From Verrucomicrobiales bacterium (lineage in GTDB: Bacteria > Verrucomicrobiota > Verrucomicrobiia > Verrucomicrobiales > DEV007), in the NCBI GenBank assembly GCA_002708885.1, contig PAPL01000033.1:1-21042 (forward strand): DNA of 21,042 bases, read 5' to 3'. Numbering within the stretch: the first letter of the stretch is position 1; every line of letters starts with the position of its first letter. Shown in pieces: positions 1-7,609 of this stretch. Under the pieces are notes generated by a model. The model was not told the origin of the DNA and searched no databases. It saw nothing but the letters and a program-made list of their open reading frames with translations. A program made the translations under genes and the position numbers.

Positions 1-1
1 T

Positions 2-1351
2 TCTAAAACTGAATCTCTGCTGACAAAGAGCCAAGAAGAGCTGAAGGAAACCCTAACAGCTTACGACCGTCTGGAGGATGAAACTGCCACAAATAAGGAA
101 ATCCAATTAAAATTACTTGAGCATATCAGTCACCTTACCGCTGAAACGACTGAACTCGAAGCGAGGGAAACAGAACTTAAGCAAATCAAGGGAGAACTTA
201 AGCAAATCAAGGGAGAACTTAAGGACAAGCAAAAGAAACTCCTAGAAACCAAGGAATCATTCGAACAAAACAGTAAGGATTTAATTAATCTGAACGAAGA
301 ACTCCAAGACAAAAGCACTGCATTCTCTAAGATAAAGGAAAACATAACTGCTTACCGTACTGAAGAAGAAGAGCTCAATTCAAAAATATTAGATCTCAGA
401 GAACAAAGATCTGACCGCGACCAAATAGCAGAGGAGCTCATTGAATTGAGAAAAGAAAAAGAACGCATCGAAAAACACAATGCGGAATTTGAAAATGCGG
501 AATCAAAACTCAATGAAGCTCTTGAGGAATACAGTGAAATAAAACTCAAAGAGCGTAAGGAGCGTGTTTCATTGGAAGAAACAAAGCGAGAATTGCAAAA
601 ACTACACAATGATATTCGCAATCTTGCAACAGAATCACGACGTTTGAATGATGTTCGTAAAGAACATGAAAAAGTCAGTTCTGAATTAATAGAAAGGCAA
701 GAAAAAGCTTCCGCTTTAGAAACTGAAATTGAAAGATTAGGGAAAATTTCGAGTCGCCTCAAAGAAGAAACAAATGACTATGAAGTTAAGGCCCAGAAAT
801 ATCACACTGTCCGAACAGAAATAGAAAAGCTGGACGCCCGCACAGGTGAACTCGGTTCATTACAAACCAAACTAAAAAACGTTCAAAATCAATTAAAGCA
901 ATCAAAGGAAGATAAAGGCCTAATAGAATCTGAACTTAAGAGCCTCAAAGATAAAAAGGAGATCCTCTCAAAGGCAGTGACACCGGAATGGGGTACAGTT
1001 CACCTTTTCAGTGTAGCCGTGATTGAGCAAATTGATCATATTGAAAATCTAATTTCCTCGGCAAATAAAAGGGATAATCCAAATCTGACCGGCTCATTGG
1101 AAGAAATTCATAATTCTCTGTTGGCTGTTCTGACCAATAATAATGTTGAATTGTTTTATCTGAAGGAAAAAGACCAAGTATTGGCCGAAGATAAAGATAA
1201 AATTGAAATCATTGAGGGCCCAAAAAGCACAAAGAAGAATCCTGCTGTGATTGAATCCATAATTAGTCCCGGTTACATCTGTATGAACGGCAAAAAGGGT
1301 AAACTGACAGTGCTTCGTAAAGCAAAGGTCAAGACTTCAAAAGCTACATAG
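2..1351 (+). CDS. Long coiled-coil protein with GrpE-like C-terminal domain (5' end missing)
   Basis: The frame is open without a stop from base 2 to the TAG at 1349-1351, so this is the last 449 codons of a gene whose start lies outside the window. A TTG at 446 is internal, because the coiled coil runs unbroken across it. Residues 1 to about 320 are almost entirely Glu, Lys, Leu, Gln and Asn in heptad spacing, a long coiled coil, including a perfect duplicated heptad (ELKQIKG). From about residue 325 the composition changes to a mixed alpha/beta domain. Its helix-helix-strand order, the segment NNNVELFYL and the closing pattern SPGY...VLRKAKV resemble the C-terminal part of GrpE, the DnaK nucleotide exchange factor. 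The GrpE link is made by eye and is an inference. No dnaK or dnaJ is nearby. A structural, SMC-like or cell-envelope coiled-coil protein is the alternative. mutS follows after 113 bases. Confidence 0.8.
   Translation, partial: SKTESLLTKSQEELKETLTAYDRLEDETATNKEIQLKLLEHISHLTAETTELEARETELKQIKGELKQIKGELKDKQKKLLETKESFEQNSKDLINLNEELQDKSTAFSKIKENITAYRTEEEELNSKILDLREQRSDRDQIAEELIELRKEKERIEKHNAEFENAESKLNEALEEYSEIKLKERKERVSLEETKRELQKLHNDIRNLATESRRLNDVRKEHEKVSSELIERQEKASALETEIERLGKISSRLKEETNDYEVKAQKYHTVRTEIEKLDARTGELGSLQTKLKNVQNQLKQSKEDKGLIESELKSLKDKKEILSKAVTPEWGTVHLFSVAVIEQIDHIENLISSANKRDNPNLTGSLEEIHNSLLAVLTNNNVELFYLKEKDQVLAEDKDKIEIIEGPKSTKKNPAVIESIISPGYICMNGKKGKLTVLRKAKVKTSKAT
173..222 (+). repeat. 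21-bp tandem duplication encoding a coiled-coil heptad
   Basis: Two identical 21-base units (173-193 and 194-214) are followed by the first nine bases of a third (215-223, GAACTTAAG). Each unit encodes the seven residues ELKQIKG. The unit is exactly one coiled-coil heptad, so the duplication lengthens the coil without changing frame or register. It looks like a recent slippage event inside the gene. Confidence 0.9.
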
Positions 1352-1357
1352 AAAAAC

Positions 1358-1393
1358 AAAAAGCATTCAATCCAGTTAGAGTTCTGCTTTTTT
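1358..1393 (+). terminator. Possible intrinsic terminator after the coiled-coil gene
   Basis: AAAAAGCA (1358-1365) can pair with TGCTTTTT (1385-1392) across a 19-base loop, and the distal arm ends in a T-rich run (TTTTTT, then ATTTT). It starts seven bases past the stop codon of the coiled-coil gene. The stem is AT-rich with only two G-C pairs and the loop is long, so termination strength is doubtful. Confidence 0.4.
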
Positions 1394-1464
1394 ATTTTCT
1401 GGCTTCAAATTTTATTCACTCTTCCTAATATAAAAAGGTCCTATTTTATTGGGCGCTCTGTCTT

Positions 1465-3948
1465 ATGACTCCGATGCTAAAACAGTATACCTCCATCAGG
1501 AAAAGTCTTCCCGATGATGCGTTGCTATTTTTCCGGCTCGGTGACTTTTACGAGCTGTTTATGGAGGATGCGAAAGAAGCGGCGGGTCTATTAGGCGTTG
1601 CGCTTACTAAGCGTAACGGAATGTCAATGTGTGGCGTGCCACATCATGCTGCCGAATCATATATTGGTAAATTAGTTAAGGCCGGCAAGCGGGTTGCCAT
1701 TGCTGAACAGGTCGGTGAAGTCAAGCCGGGTAAAATTGTTAAACGAGAAGTAACACAAATAATCAGTGCAGGAACTGTCAATGATCTGAACCTCTTGGAT
1801 CAAAAACGCAACAATTTCCTTGCTGGCATCTACTTCAACAATCGCCGTTTCGGGCTCGCGGCATTGGATCTCACGACCGGACATTTTAGAATAGCAGAAT
1901 TTACCGTCATCGAGGAGCTCGAAGACGAACTGAGCAGGTTATCCCCTTCAGAACTTATTTATTCTGATGAACAAAAAGAAAAGTTCGAACATATCAATGC
2001 AAACGCAATTGCATACGAAAGTTACTCATTTTTGAAAGATGAGGCTGAAGAGGTATTGCTTGAACATTTTGGTACTCATTCGCTGGACGGATTTGGTTGC
2101 TCGGAAATGGTATCTGGGGTCTCGGCAGCGGGTGGAGTCTACCATTATGTCACAATGACTCTGCGCCGTAATGTCAATCACATCAGGAGTTTGTCAGTTT
2201 ACCAACCCAATGCTCATGTTTTAATTGATGCTTCAAGTGCTCGTAATCTGGACCTTGTAGAACATAGAGCCGGCCGTCAACATACTCTCTTAGGAGCAAT
2301 GGACAGGACTAAAACACCTATGGGCGCCAGAAAATTAAGGACTTGGATCCTTAATCCTCTCCGGGACGCGGATATTATAACTTCTAGGCATGATTTGATT
2401 GAATCACTCGTTTCAGCTCCTTTTCAACTATCTAAAATTCGCGATTCACTATCTGAGGTCAGGGACATCGAGCGGACCGTGGGCAGATTGAGTAGCGGGT
2501 CAGGCAACGCCAGAGACCTGCAAGCTCTAGCAAAATCAATTCTCGCAATTCCCGAAGCAAAAGATCATCTCACTGCTTTAGAGGGAGGTTCTCTTGCTTC
2601 TGCACTCATAAAAAGAATGCGGGAATTCAAGGAATTGGTTGAATTACTTGAAAATGCGATAGCCGATGAGCCTCCGGCAACACTGAAGGATGGTGGTATG
2701 TTCCGAGACGGTTATCATATTCAACTGGACGAACTAAGAGCAGCATCGACTGAAGGTAAGCAATGGATAGCCCAACTGCAAAATGAAGAAGCGGAAAGAA
2801 CCGGCATTAAGTCTCTGAAAGTTAAATACAATAATGTTTTCGGTTACTTCATTGAAATAACTAAAGCTAATCTTTCCAATGTCCCCGATGATTACACGCG
2901 CAAACAAACGACAGCAAACGCAGAACGTTTCATCACTCCCGCACTGAAAGAAGTTGAAAATAAAATCCTTGGAGCGGATGAAAGAGCCAAGCAGCTCGAA
3001 TATGAGGAATTTCTTAAAGTGCGCGAGAAGACCCTTGAAAGTCTTGATGAATTGCAGGACACGGCTGACGCCCTTGCGGAAATTGATGTCTTGGTCAGCC
3101 TTGCGGAAACGGCGCGTCTCTTTGCCTATTGTCGTCCCGTCATAAATAACGGGAAAAAACTAAAGATTGAAGGAGGCAGGCATCCGGTTCTTGATCAAAG
3201 TACAGTAGATGAAAAATTTGTTCCTAATGATGCGGAACTTAATGCTGATAGTACCCGTCTGATCATACTTACTGGCCCCAACATGGCAGGAAAATCGACT
3301 TATATCCGCCAAGTCGCTTTATTGACTCTAATGGCTCAGATCGGAAGCTTTGTCCCTGCAAAGAGTGCCGAGATCGGTCTCGTTGATCGAATATTTACTC
3401 GAGTAGGGGCAAGTGATGACCTCGCGCGTGGACAATCCACTTTCATGGTCGAAATGAATGAAACTGCCTTGATCCTTAATAATGCCACAGAAAGTTCACT
3501 GGTAATACTTGATGAAATCGGGCGCGGAACCGCAACATTTGATGGCTTGAGCATTGCATGGGCAGTAGCTGAACATCTGAATGATAAAATTGGATGCAGG
3601 ACACTATTTGCTACTCATTATCACGAACTGACGGCACTTTCTGAAAGTAGAGCAGGTGTCGGCAATGCTAATGTTGCTGTCAGGGAACATAACGATAAAA
3701 TTATTTTCCTAAGGAAAATTGTCGAAGGGAGTGCTGATCGTAGCTATGGGATACAGGTAGCTAGATTGGCGGGTCTTCCTCCGGAAATTATTAAGAGGTC
3801 CAAAAGTATTTTGGCTCACCTTGAAAAAACAAGCGCCAGACCCGAAGAAGAAAAAAACACAAACAGACCGGCAAAAAAATCTGCTAAGAAAAAGGCTCCA
3901 AAAAAACTTCCCGAATCTCAGGCACCTCAACTCAATTTATTTAACTGA
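1465..3948 (+). CDS. mutS: DNA mismatch repair protein MutS
   Basis: MutS is the cytoplasmic ATPase that recognises base mismatches and small loops and starts mismatch repair with MutL. This 827-residue protein is of normal full length. The N-terminal mismatch-binding domain carries the Phe-x-Glu wedge (F28-Y29-E30, in GDFYELF) that stacks on the mismatched base. Connector, lever and clamp regions span about 125-540. The ATPase domain has Walker A GPNMAGKST (604-612), the ABC signature region DDLARGQST near 653, Walker B LVILDEIGRGT (D683, E684) and the switch histidine in THYHEL (about 718-720). A lysine-rich linker leads to QLNLF (822-826), which fits the beta-clamp binding consensus. The ATG at 1465 gives the usual MutS N-terminus; the ATG at 1474 would remove the MTP. 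No good Shine-Dalgarno is visible; a TAATAT box lies at 1426-1431. Confidence 0.98.
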   Translation: MTPMLKQYTSIRKSLPDDALLFFRLGDFYELFMEDAKEAAGLLGVALTKRNGMSMCGVPHHAAESYIGKLVKAGKRVAIAEQVGEVKPGKIVKREVTQIISAGTVNDLNLLDQKRNNFLAGIYFNNRRFGLAALDLTTGHFRIAEFTVIEELEDELSRLSPSELIYSDEQKEKFEHINANAIAYESYSFLKDEAEEVLLEHFGTHSLDGFGCSEMVSGVSAAGGVYHYVTMTLRRNVNHIRSLSVYQPNAHVLIDASSARNLDLVEHRAGRQHTLLGAMDRTKTPMGARKLRTWILNPLRDADIITSRHDLIESLVSAPFQLSKIRDSLSEVRDIERTVGRLSSGSGNARDLQALAKSILAIPEAKDHLTALEGGSLASALIKRMREFKELVELLENAIADEPPATLKDGGMFRDGYHIQLDELRAASTEGKQWIAQLQNEEAERTGIKSLKVKYNNVFGYFIEITKANLSNVPDDYTRKQTTANAERFITPALKEVENKILGADERAKQLEYEEFLKVREKTLESLDELQDTADALAEIDVLVSLAETARLFAYCRPVINNGKKLKIEGGRHPVLDQSTVDEKFVPNDAELNADSTRLIILTGPNMAGKSTYIRQVALLTLMAQIGSFVPAKSAEIGLVDRIFTRVGASDDLARGQSTFMVEMNETALILNNATESSLVILDEIGRGTATFDGLSIAWAVAEHLNDKIGCRTLFATHYHELTALSESRAGVGNANVAVREHNDKIIFLRKIVEGSADRSYGIQVARLAGLPPEIIKRSKSILAHLEKTSARPEEEKNTNRPAKKSAKKKAPKKLPESQAPQLNLFN

Positions 3949-3995
3949 CCGGCCATTATTTCGTTAGCCTAAAACAATATTAAATTCATTTGAAA

Positions 3996-4991
3996 ATGCT
4001 AACACGATACATATTCATTCTAATTTTTCTCTCAATTCAAATCATTGGATCCCAAGCAGAGGAAGGGGCCCGAAAAGTTAAATTTCTCAATTACCCTGAT
4101 TGCATAGAACTGAGCAATTCGGCAGGAACCATTGTAATACTAGGGCACCATGTCGGCGGGCGTGTACTAAGTTATCGTCAGAATGGTAAGGAGTCTCTTT
4201 TCATTAACCCCAATGAATCTGAATGGACTCCAAATGGCAATAAGAAGCCATCCTCAGCGGGCCGATTTGATATAGGCCCTGAATATCTAATCCCAAAAAG
4301 GGCAGAACTATGGTCAGGAACATGGGAAGCTAAAATAACTGGCCCCAGAAAAGCGAGACTCATCAGTAAAGAAGCCAAAGACGCTGGTATAAAACTAATT
4401 AGAGACTTTGTTCTTGCTGAGGATTCTTCCCATCTTGCATGCACACAGACCATGCAAAATACCTCTCAAAAGACTCAAAGATGGTGCCACTGGGGAAGAA
4501 TGTTCGCAATTCACGGCGGGATTGGAGTAGTGCCTCTCTCACCTGAGCATCAAAGATTTCCAAAAGGTTACATCATGATGCGCGGGAGAGATGAGATGCT
4601 GATCCTTCCTGAAGATCCTATGATTAGGAAAAGAGGAAATTTCCTAGAAATTCTCGGGCCCCCAACCGAACCTAAACTTGGATTTGATAGTTTTGCAGGA
4701 TGGTTTGCTTATCAAATGCCAAATGACTTGGCCTTTGTGAAGACATATAAAACTTTCCCAAAAAAGCTCTATGGAGAAATAGCGGGACTGACCTTATCAA
4801 TCTGGTACCCAAAAAAGGACTGGGTCCCGGCCTGTGAACTGGAGCCTATCGGCCCAATGGAAATAATGAAGCCAGGGCAGAAAGCATCTTTCACCGAAAA
4901 CTGGTACTTGCTGAAAAATTCCTACCCTGAGAAAAACAGTCAACTTGATCTTCAACTACTGGAATCCAAAGTTAAACCACTCCTGAAATAA
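3996..4991 (+). CDS. Exported DUF4380-like protein (galactose-mutarotase-type fold)
   Basis: A 331-residue protein with an N-terminal signal peptide (hydrophobic YIFILIFLSIQII, likely cleaved after SQA, residue 21). The mature part opens with the pattern ELSNSAGTIVIL...GGRVLSY (about 38-60), and near the end has LGFDSFAGWFAY and CELEPIGPMEIMKPGQ..FTENWYL. This order is what I know from DUF4380-type proteins, which share the beta-sandwich fold of aldose 1-epimerases; many are of unknown function and are thought to handle sugars. I chose the ATG at 3996 over a TTG at 3990 because it starts directly before the signal peptide; neither has a clear ribosome site. It lies 47 bases after mutS and 8 bases before the lactonase gene, so the latter two are probably co-transcribed. 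A catalytic role cannot be assigned from sequence. Confidence 0.72.
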   Translation: MLTRYIFILIFLSIQIIGSQAEEGARKVKFLNYPDCIELSNSAGTIVILGHHVGGRVLSYRQNGKESLFINPNESEWTPNGNKKPSSAGRFDIGPEYLIPKRAELWSGTWEAKITGPRKARLISKEAKDAGIKLIRDFVLAEDSSHLACTQTMQNTSQKTQRWCHWGRMFAIHGGIGVVPLSPEHQRFPKGYIMMRGRDEMLILPEDPMIRKRGNFLEILGPPTEPKLGFDSFAGWFAYQMPNDLAFVKTYKTFPKKLYGEIAGLTLSIWYPKKDWVPACELEPIGPMEIMKPGQKASFTENWYLLKNSYPEKNSQLDLQLLESKVKPLLK

Positions 4992-4999
4992 AAATCATC

Positions 5000-6115
5000 A
5001 TGAAAAGATTATTCTTCCTATTATCTATTATTCTGTTCCTTGAAACGCCGCTACATGCTGAAAAAATTGCTGTCTATTTCGGGACAGGCGGTCGCGGATC
5101 AAAGGGCATTTACATGTCTAAGTTTGATACCGAGAGTGGTAAATTATCTCAAGCATCTGTGGCCGCTGAAATCAATGGGCCAGGTTTTCTTGCCTGGCAT
5201 CCAGACAGAACAAAAATTTATGCAGTGGCCGGTATCGAGGGCGGTCCTGGAGTAGCAGGTTTTCACGTCAAAAAAGATGGCTCTCTAGAACAATTCACCA
5301 GCTCCCTCATTAAGGACGGTGGTGGAACTCATATTTCAGTGCACCCTTCCGGCAATTTTCTACTGACTGCTCAATATGGTGGCGGTTCCACTGCTCTCTT
5401 TCCTCTGAATGATAAAGGCGAATTGGGGGAGTCAGTGGTCATTGATCATGAAGGCGGATCCAAAGTGGTTGGTAATCGCCAGAATTCGCCTCATCCTCAC
5501 TGGTGTGGATTTTCACCGGACGGACGATACGCTTTCGTTCCTGACCTTGGAACAGACAATATTCATATCTACAAAGTCAGCGCTGACAAGAAATCGATCA
5601 CAAAGCATGCACTCGCAGAGAGCGTGCCCGGAGGTGGTCCGCGACACATGCGTTTTTCTGCAGATGGAAAATTTATTTATTTACTTAATGAACTATCGCT
5701 CTCCGTCACAACATTCGCTTATGAAAAAGAAACGGGAAGAGCTAACAGATTGACCACAACACCGTCCTTGTCTGATAAGGTTAAAGCAAAGGAAACCTTC
5801 AACTCTGCAGCTGAAATTCTTGTCCATCCTAATGGTAAATTTGTATGGTCCTCAAACCGTGGTAATGACAGCATCACGTGTTATAAGGCGGATCCTTCGA
5901 CAGGAAAATTAACAGTCACTGAGGTGGAGTCAATCCGGGGAGCTTGGCCACGCAACATTAATATTGACCCCTCATCAAAATGGATATTTGCGGCAGGTGC
6001 TCATTCAAATACTGTGGCGGTCCATAAGATTGATCAGAACACGGGTGAGCTCAGCTTTCCGACCCGCAATATCATCAGTGTTCCTGGACCAATTTGCGTT
6101 TTGTTCGGGAAATAA
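5000..6115 (+). CDS. Exported lactonase-family beta-propeller (6-phosphogluconolactonase-like)
   Basis: A 371-residue member of the seven-bladed propeller lactonase family (the YbhE/Pgl type). Characterised members hydrolyse 6-phosphogluconolactone or related aldonolactones. Repeating blade motifs are visible: GFLAWHPDRTKIYAV, THISVHPSGNFLL, SPHPHW (163-168) with FSPDGRYAFVPDLG, GPRHMRFSADGKFIYLLNE, ILVHPNGKFVWSSNRG and WPRNINIDPSSKWIFAAG. Unlike E. coli Pgl it starts with a signal peptide (MKRLFFLLSIILFLETPLHA, probably cleaved after A20), so it acts in the periplasm or outside the cell. It is therefore unlikely to serve the cytoplasmic pentose phosphate pathway; a sugar lactone made by periplasmic oxidation is a more plausible substrate (inference). 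It ends 12 bases from the convergent DUF1501 gene, with no terminator between them. Confidence 0.88.
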   Translation: MKRLFFLLSIILFLETPLHAEKIAVYFGTGGRGSKGIYMSKFDTESGKLSQASVAAEINGPGFLAWHPDRTKIYAVAGIEGGPGVAGFHVKKDGSLEQFTSSLIKDGGGTHISVHPSGNFLLTAQYGGGSTALFPLNDKGELGESVVIDHEGGSKVVGNRQNSPHPHWCGFSPDGRYAFVPDLGTDNIHIYKVSADKKSITKHALAESVPGGGPRHMRFSADGKFIYLLNELSLSVTTFAYEKETGRANRLTTTPSLSDKVKAKETFNSAAEILVHPNGKFVWSSNRGNDSITCYKADPSTGKLTVTEVESIRGAWPRNINIDPSSKWIFAAGAHSNTVAVHKIDQNTGELSFPTRNIISVPGPICVLFGK

Positions 6116-6127
6116 CTCACGGGGAAA

Positions 6128-7594
6128 CTAGGCCAAGACTCCACTTATCACCTCGGCAGGCACTACTCCGGTCAGCCTCTGATCCAATCCACCGTAATGA
6201 TAGGTGAGTGTTTCATGATCCAAGCCCATTAGGTGCAGAATTGTGGCATGAAGGTCACGGACATGGTGCTTATTCACTGCAGCCTCATGACCCAGTGGAT
6301 CCGTTTCACCGTAACTGGTCCCTGCCTTGACCCCACCCCCGGCAAGAAAGTAAGTGAATCCTTTCGGGTTATGGTCTCGACCACCGTTATTTCCCTGAGA
6401 AACGGGCTGACGCCCGAACTCACCTCCCCAAACAACGAGTGTCTCTTCAAGCATTCCGCGCCGGTCAAGGTCCTCAAGTAACCCGGAAACAGGAACATCA
6501 ATTTCGGGGCAGTGGATGCTGAGATTTTCTTCGGCTCCGTTATGAGCGTCCCAGTTCTGTTGCTGATGACCTCCCCCAGAATACAACTGAACAAAGCGGA
6601 CTCCCTTTTCAACTAACCGACGCGCGATGAGACACTGACGGCCAAAGTGTGAGGTCGGAATCGACAAGTTATGATCGCCCTTGCCCATATGAAGCCCATA
6701 CAGACGTTTTGTTTTTTCATCTTCTGATGAAATATCAAGGGCTTCCGGAGCAGACGTATGCAACTGATAAGCGAGGTCATAACTAGCAATGCGCGCACTC
6801 AGTTCTGAATATGACTCTTTGCCTTCAAGATGTATTTTATTAAAAGCATTGATAGTATTAATCTTTTCACCCTGCATTGAATGGGTAATCAAAGAGCGCG
6901 GGTTGAGATTCAGTATTGGATTACCTTTGGACCTTAAAACGGTTCCCTGATAAGCAGCCGGCATGTAGCCGCTTGCCCAATTAGCTGCTCCAGGAATTGG
7001 TCCACCTCGGGCATCTAGCATGACGACAAATCCCGGAAGATTAGGGTTCGTTGTACCCAGTCCATGAGCTACCCACGCACCTAAAGAAGGATGCCCTTGT
7101 AATATTCGGCCACAGTTCATTTGCAGATTTGCAGATCCATGAGCAAAGGAATCCATATAAAGTGATTTTATAACAGCAAGCTTGTCCATGTGCTTTGCGA
7201 TGTTGGGAATGGCATCTGAGCACCACTGCCCTGATTCACCTTGCTGAGTAAATTTCCTCTTTGATGCTAAGAGTTTTGATTTGCGTAGATCTCCACGCCG
7301 AATCTCCATGTTAACCTCCTTACCATCATTCTTTTGTAATTCTGGCTTATAATCAAAGAGATCCATTTGCGAAGGACCTCCATACATATAGAGGAAGATG
7401 CAGGCCTTGGCTTTGGCTGCGAAATTCTGAGGCTTTGGTGCCATGGGATTAATGAGAGAACTTGCCGGAGCCGCACCAAAGACTTGATTGCCAGAAAAAA
7501 TTCCAGACAAAGAAAGACCGGCCATGGATGTTCCGAAAGATTTAAGAAAGTCCCTCCGGCTATGCTCTTCTATAATTGATGTCATTTTTCTCAT
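6128..7594 (-). CDS. DUF1501 family protein with Tat signal
   Basis: A 488-residue DUF1501 protein, a family related to the alkaline phosphatase/sulfatase fold and very abundant in Planctomycetes and Verrucomicrobia. Its biochemical role is unsettled. The N-terminus has a twin-arginine motif, SRRDFLK (12-18), followed by a short hydrophobic stretch ending in VFGAAP, so it is exported folded through Tat. Family hallmarks are present: YMYGGPSQMDLFDYKP (about 70-84), WGGEFGRQP (389-397), GGRDHNPKGFTYFLAGGGVK (404-423), HHVRDLHATILHLMGLDH (443-460) and the C-terminal YHYGGLDQRLTG. The start at 7594 is supported by AAGGA at 7601-7605, six bases upstream, overlapping the end of PSD1. It is the last gene of the operon, 15 bases after PSD1. 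The paired genomic arrangement with PSD1 suggests the two proteins act together. Confidence 0.95.
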   Translation of the reverse strand: MRKMTSIIEEHSRRDFLKSFGTSMAGLSLSGIFSGNQVFGAAPASSLINPMAPKPQNFAAKAKACIFLYMYGGPSQMDLFDYKPELQKNDGKEVNMEIRRGDLRKSKLLASKRKFTQQGESGQWCSDAIPNIAKHMDKLAVIKSLYMDSFAHGSANLQMNCGRILQGHPSLGAWVAHGLGTTNPNLPGFVVMLDARGGPIPGAANWASGYMPAAYQGTVLRSKGNPILNLNPRSLITHSMQGEKINTINAFNKIHLEGKESYSELSARIASYDLAYQLHTSAPEALDISSEDEKTKRLYGLHMGKGDHNLSIPTSHFGRQCLIARRLVEKGVRFVQLYSGGGHQQQNWDAHNGAEENLSIHCPEIDVPVSGLLEDLDRRGMLEETLVVWGGEFGRQPVSQGNNGGRDHNPKGFTYFLAGGGVKAGTSYGETDPLGHEAAVNKHHVRDLHATILHLMGLDHETLTYHYGGLDQRLTGVVPAEVISGVLA

Positions 7595-7609
7595 TAAATT
7601 TCCTTATTC

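Noticed and set aside
173..223. Direct repeats as a CRISPR array
   Set aside because: Units are contiguous without spacers and encode a coiled-coil heptad in frame.
446..448. TTG as start of the coiled-coil gene
   Set aside because: The same frame is open back to base 2 with the same coiled-coil composition, so the gene begins before the window.
130..762. Two minus-strand open frames rich in Ser, Leu and Arg opposite the coiled-coil gene
   Set aside because: They are the antisense of Glu/Lys/Leu-rich coding sequence; the composition mirrors the plus-strand coil and no family is recognisable.
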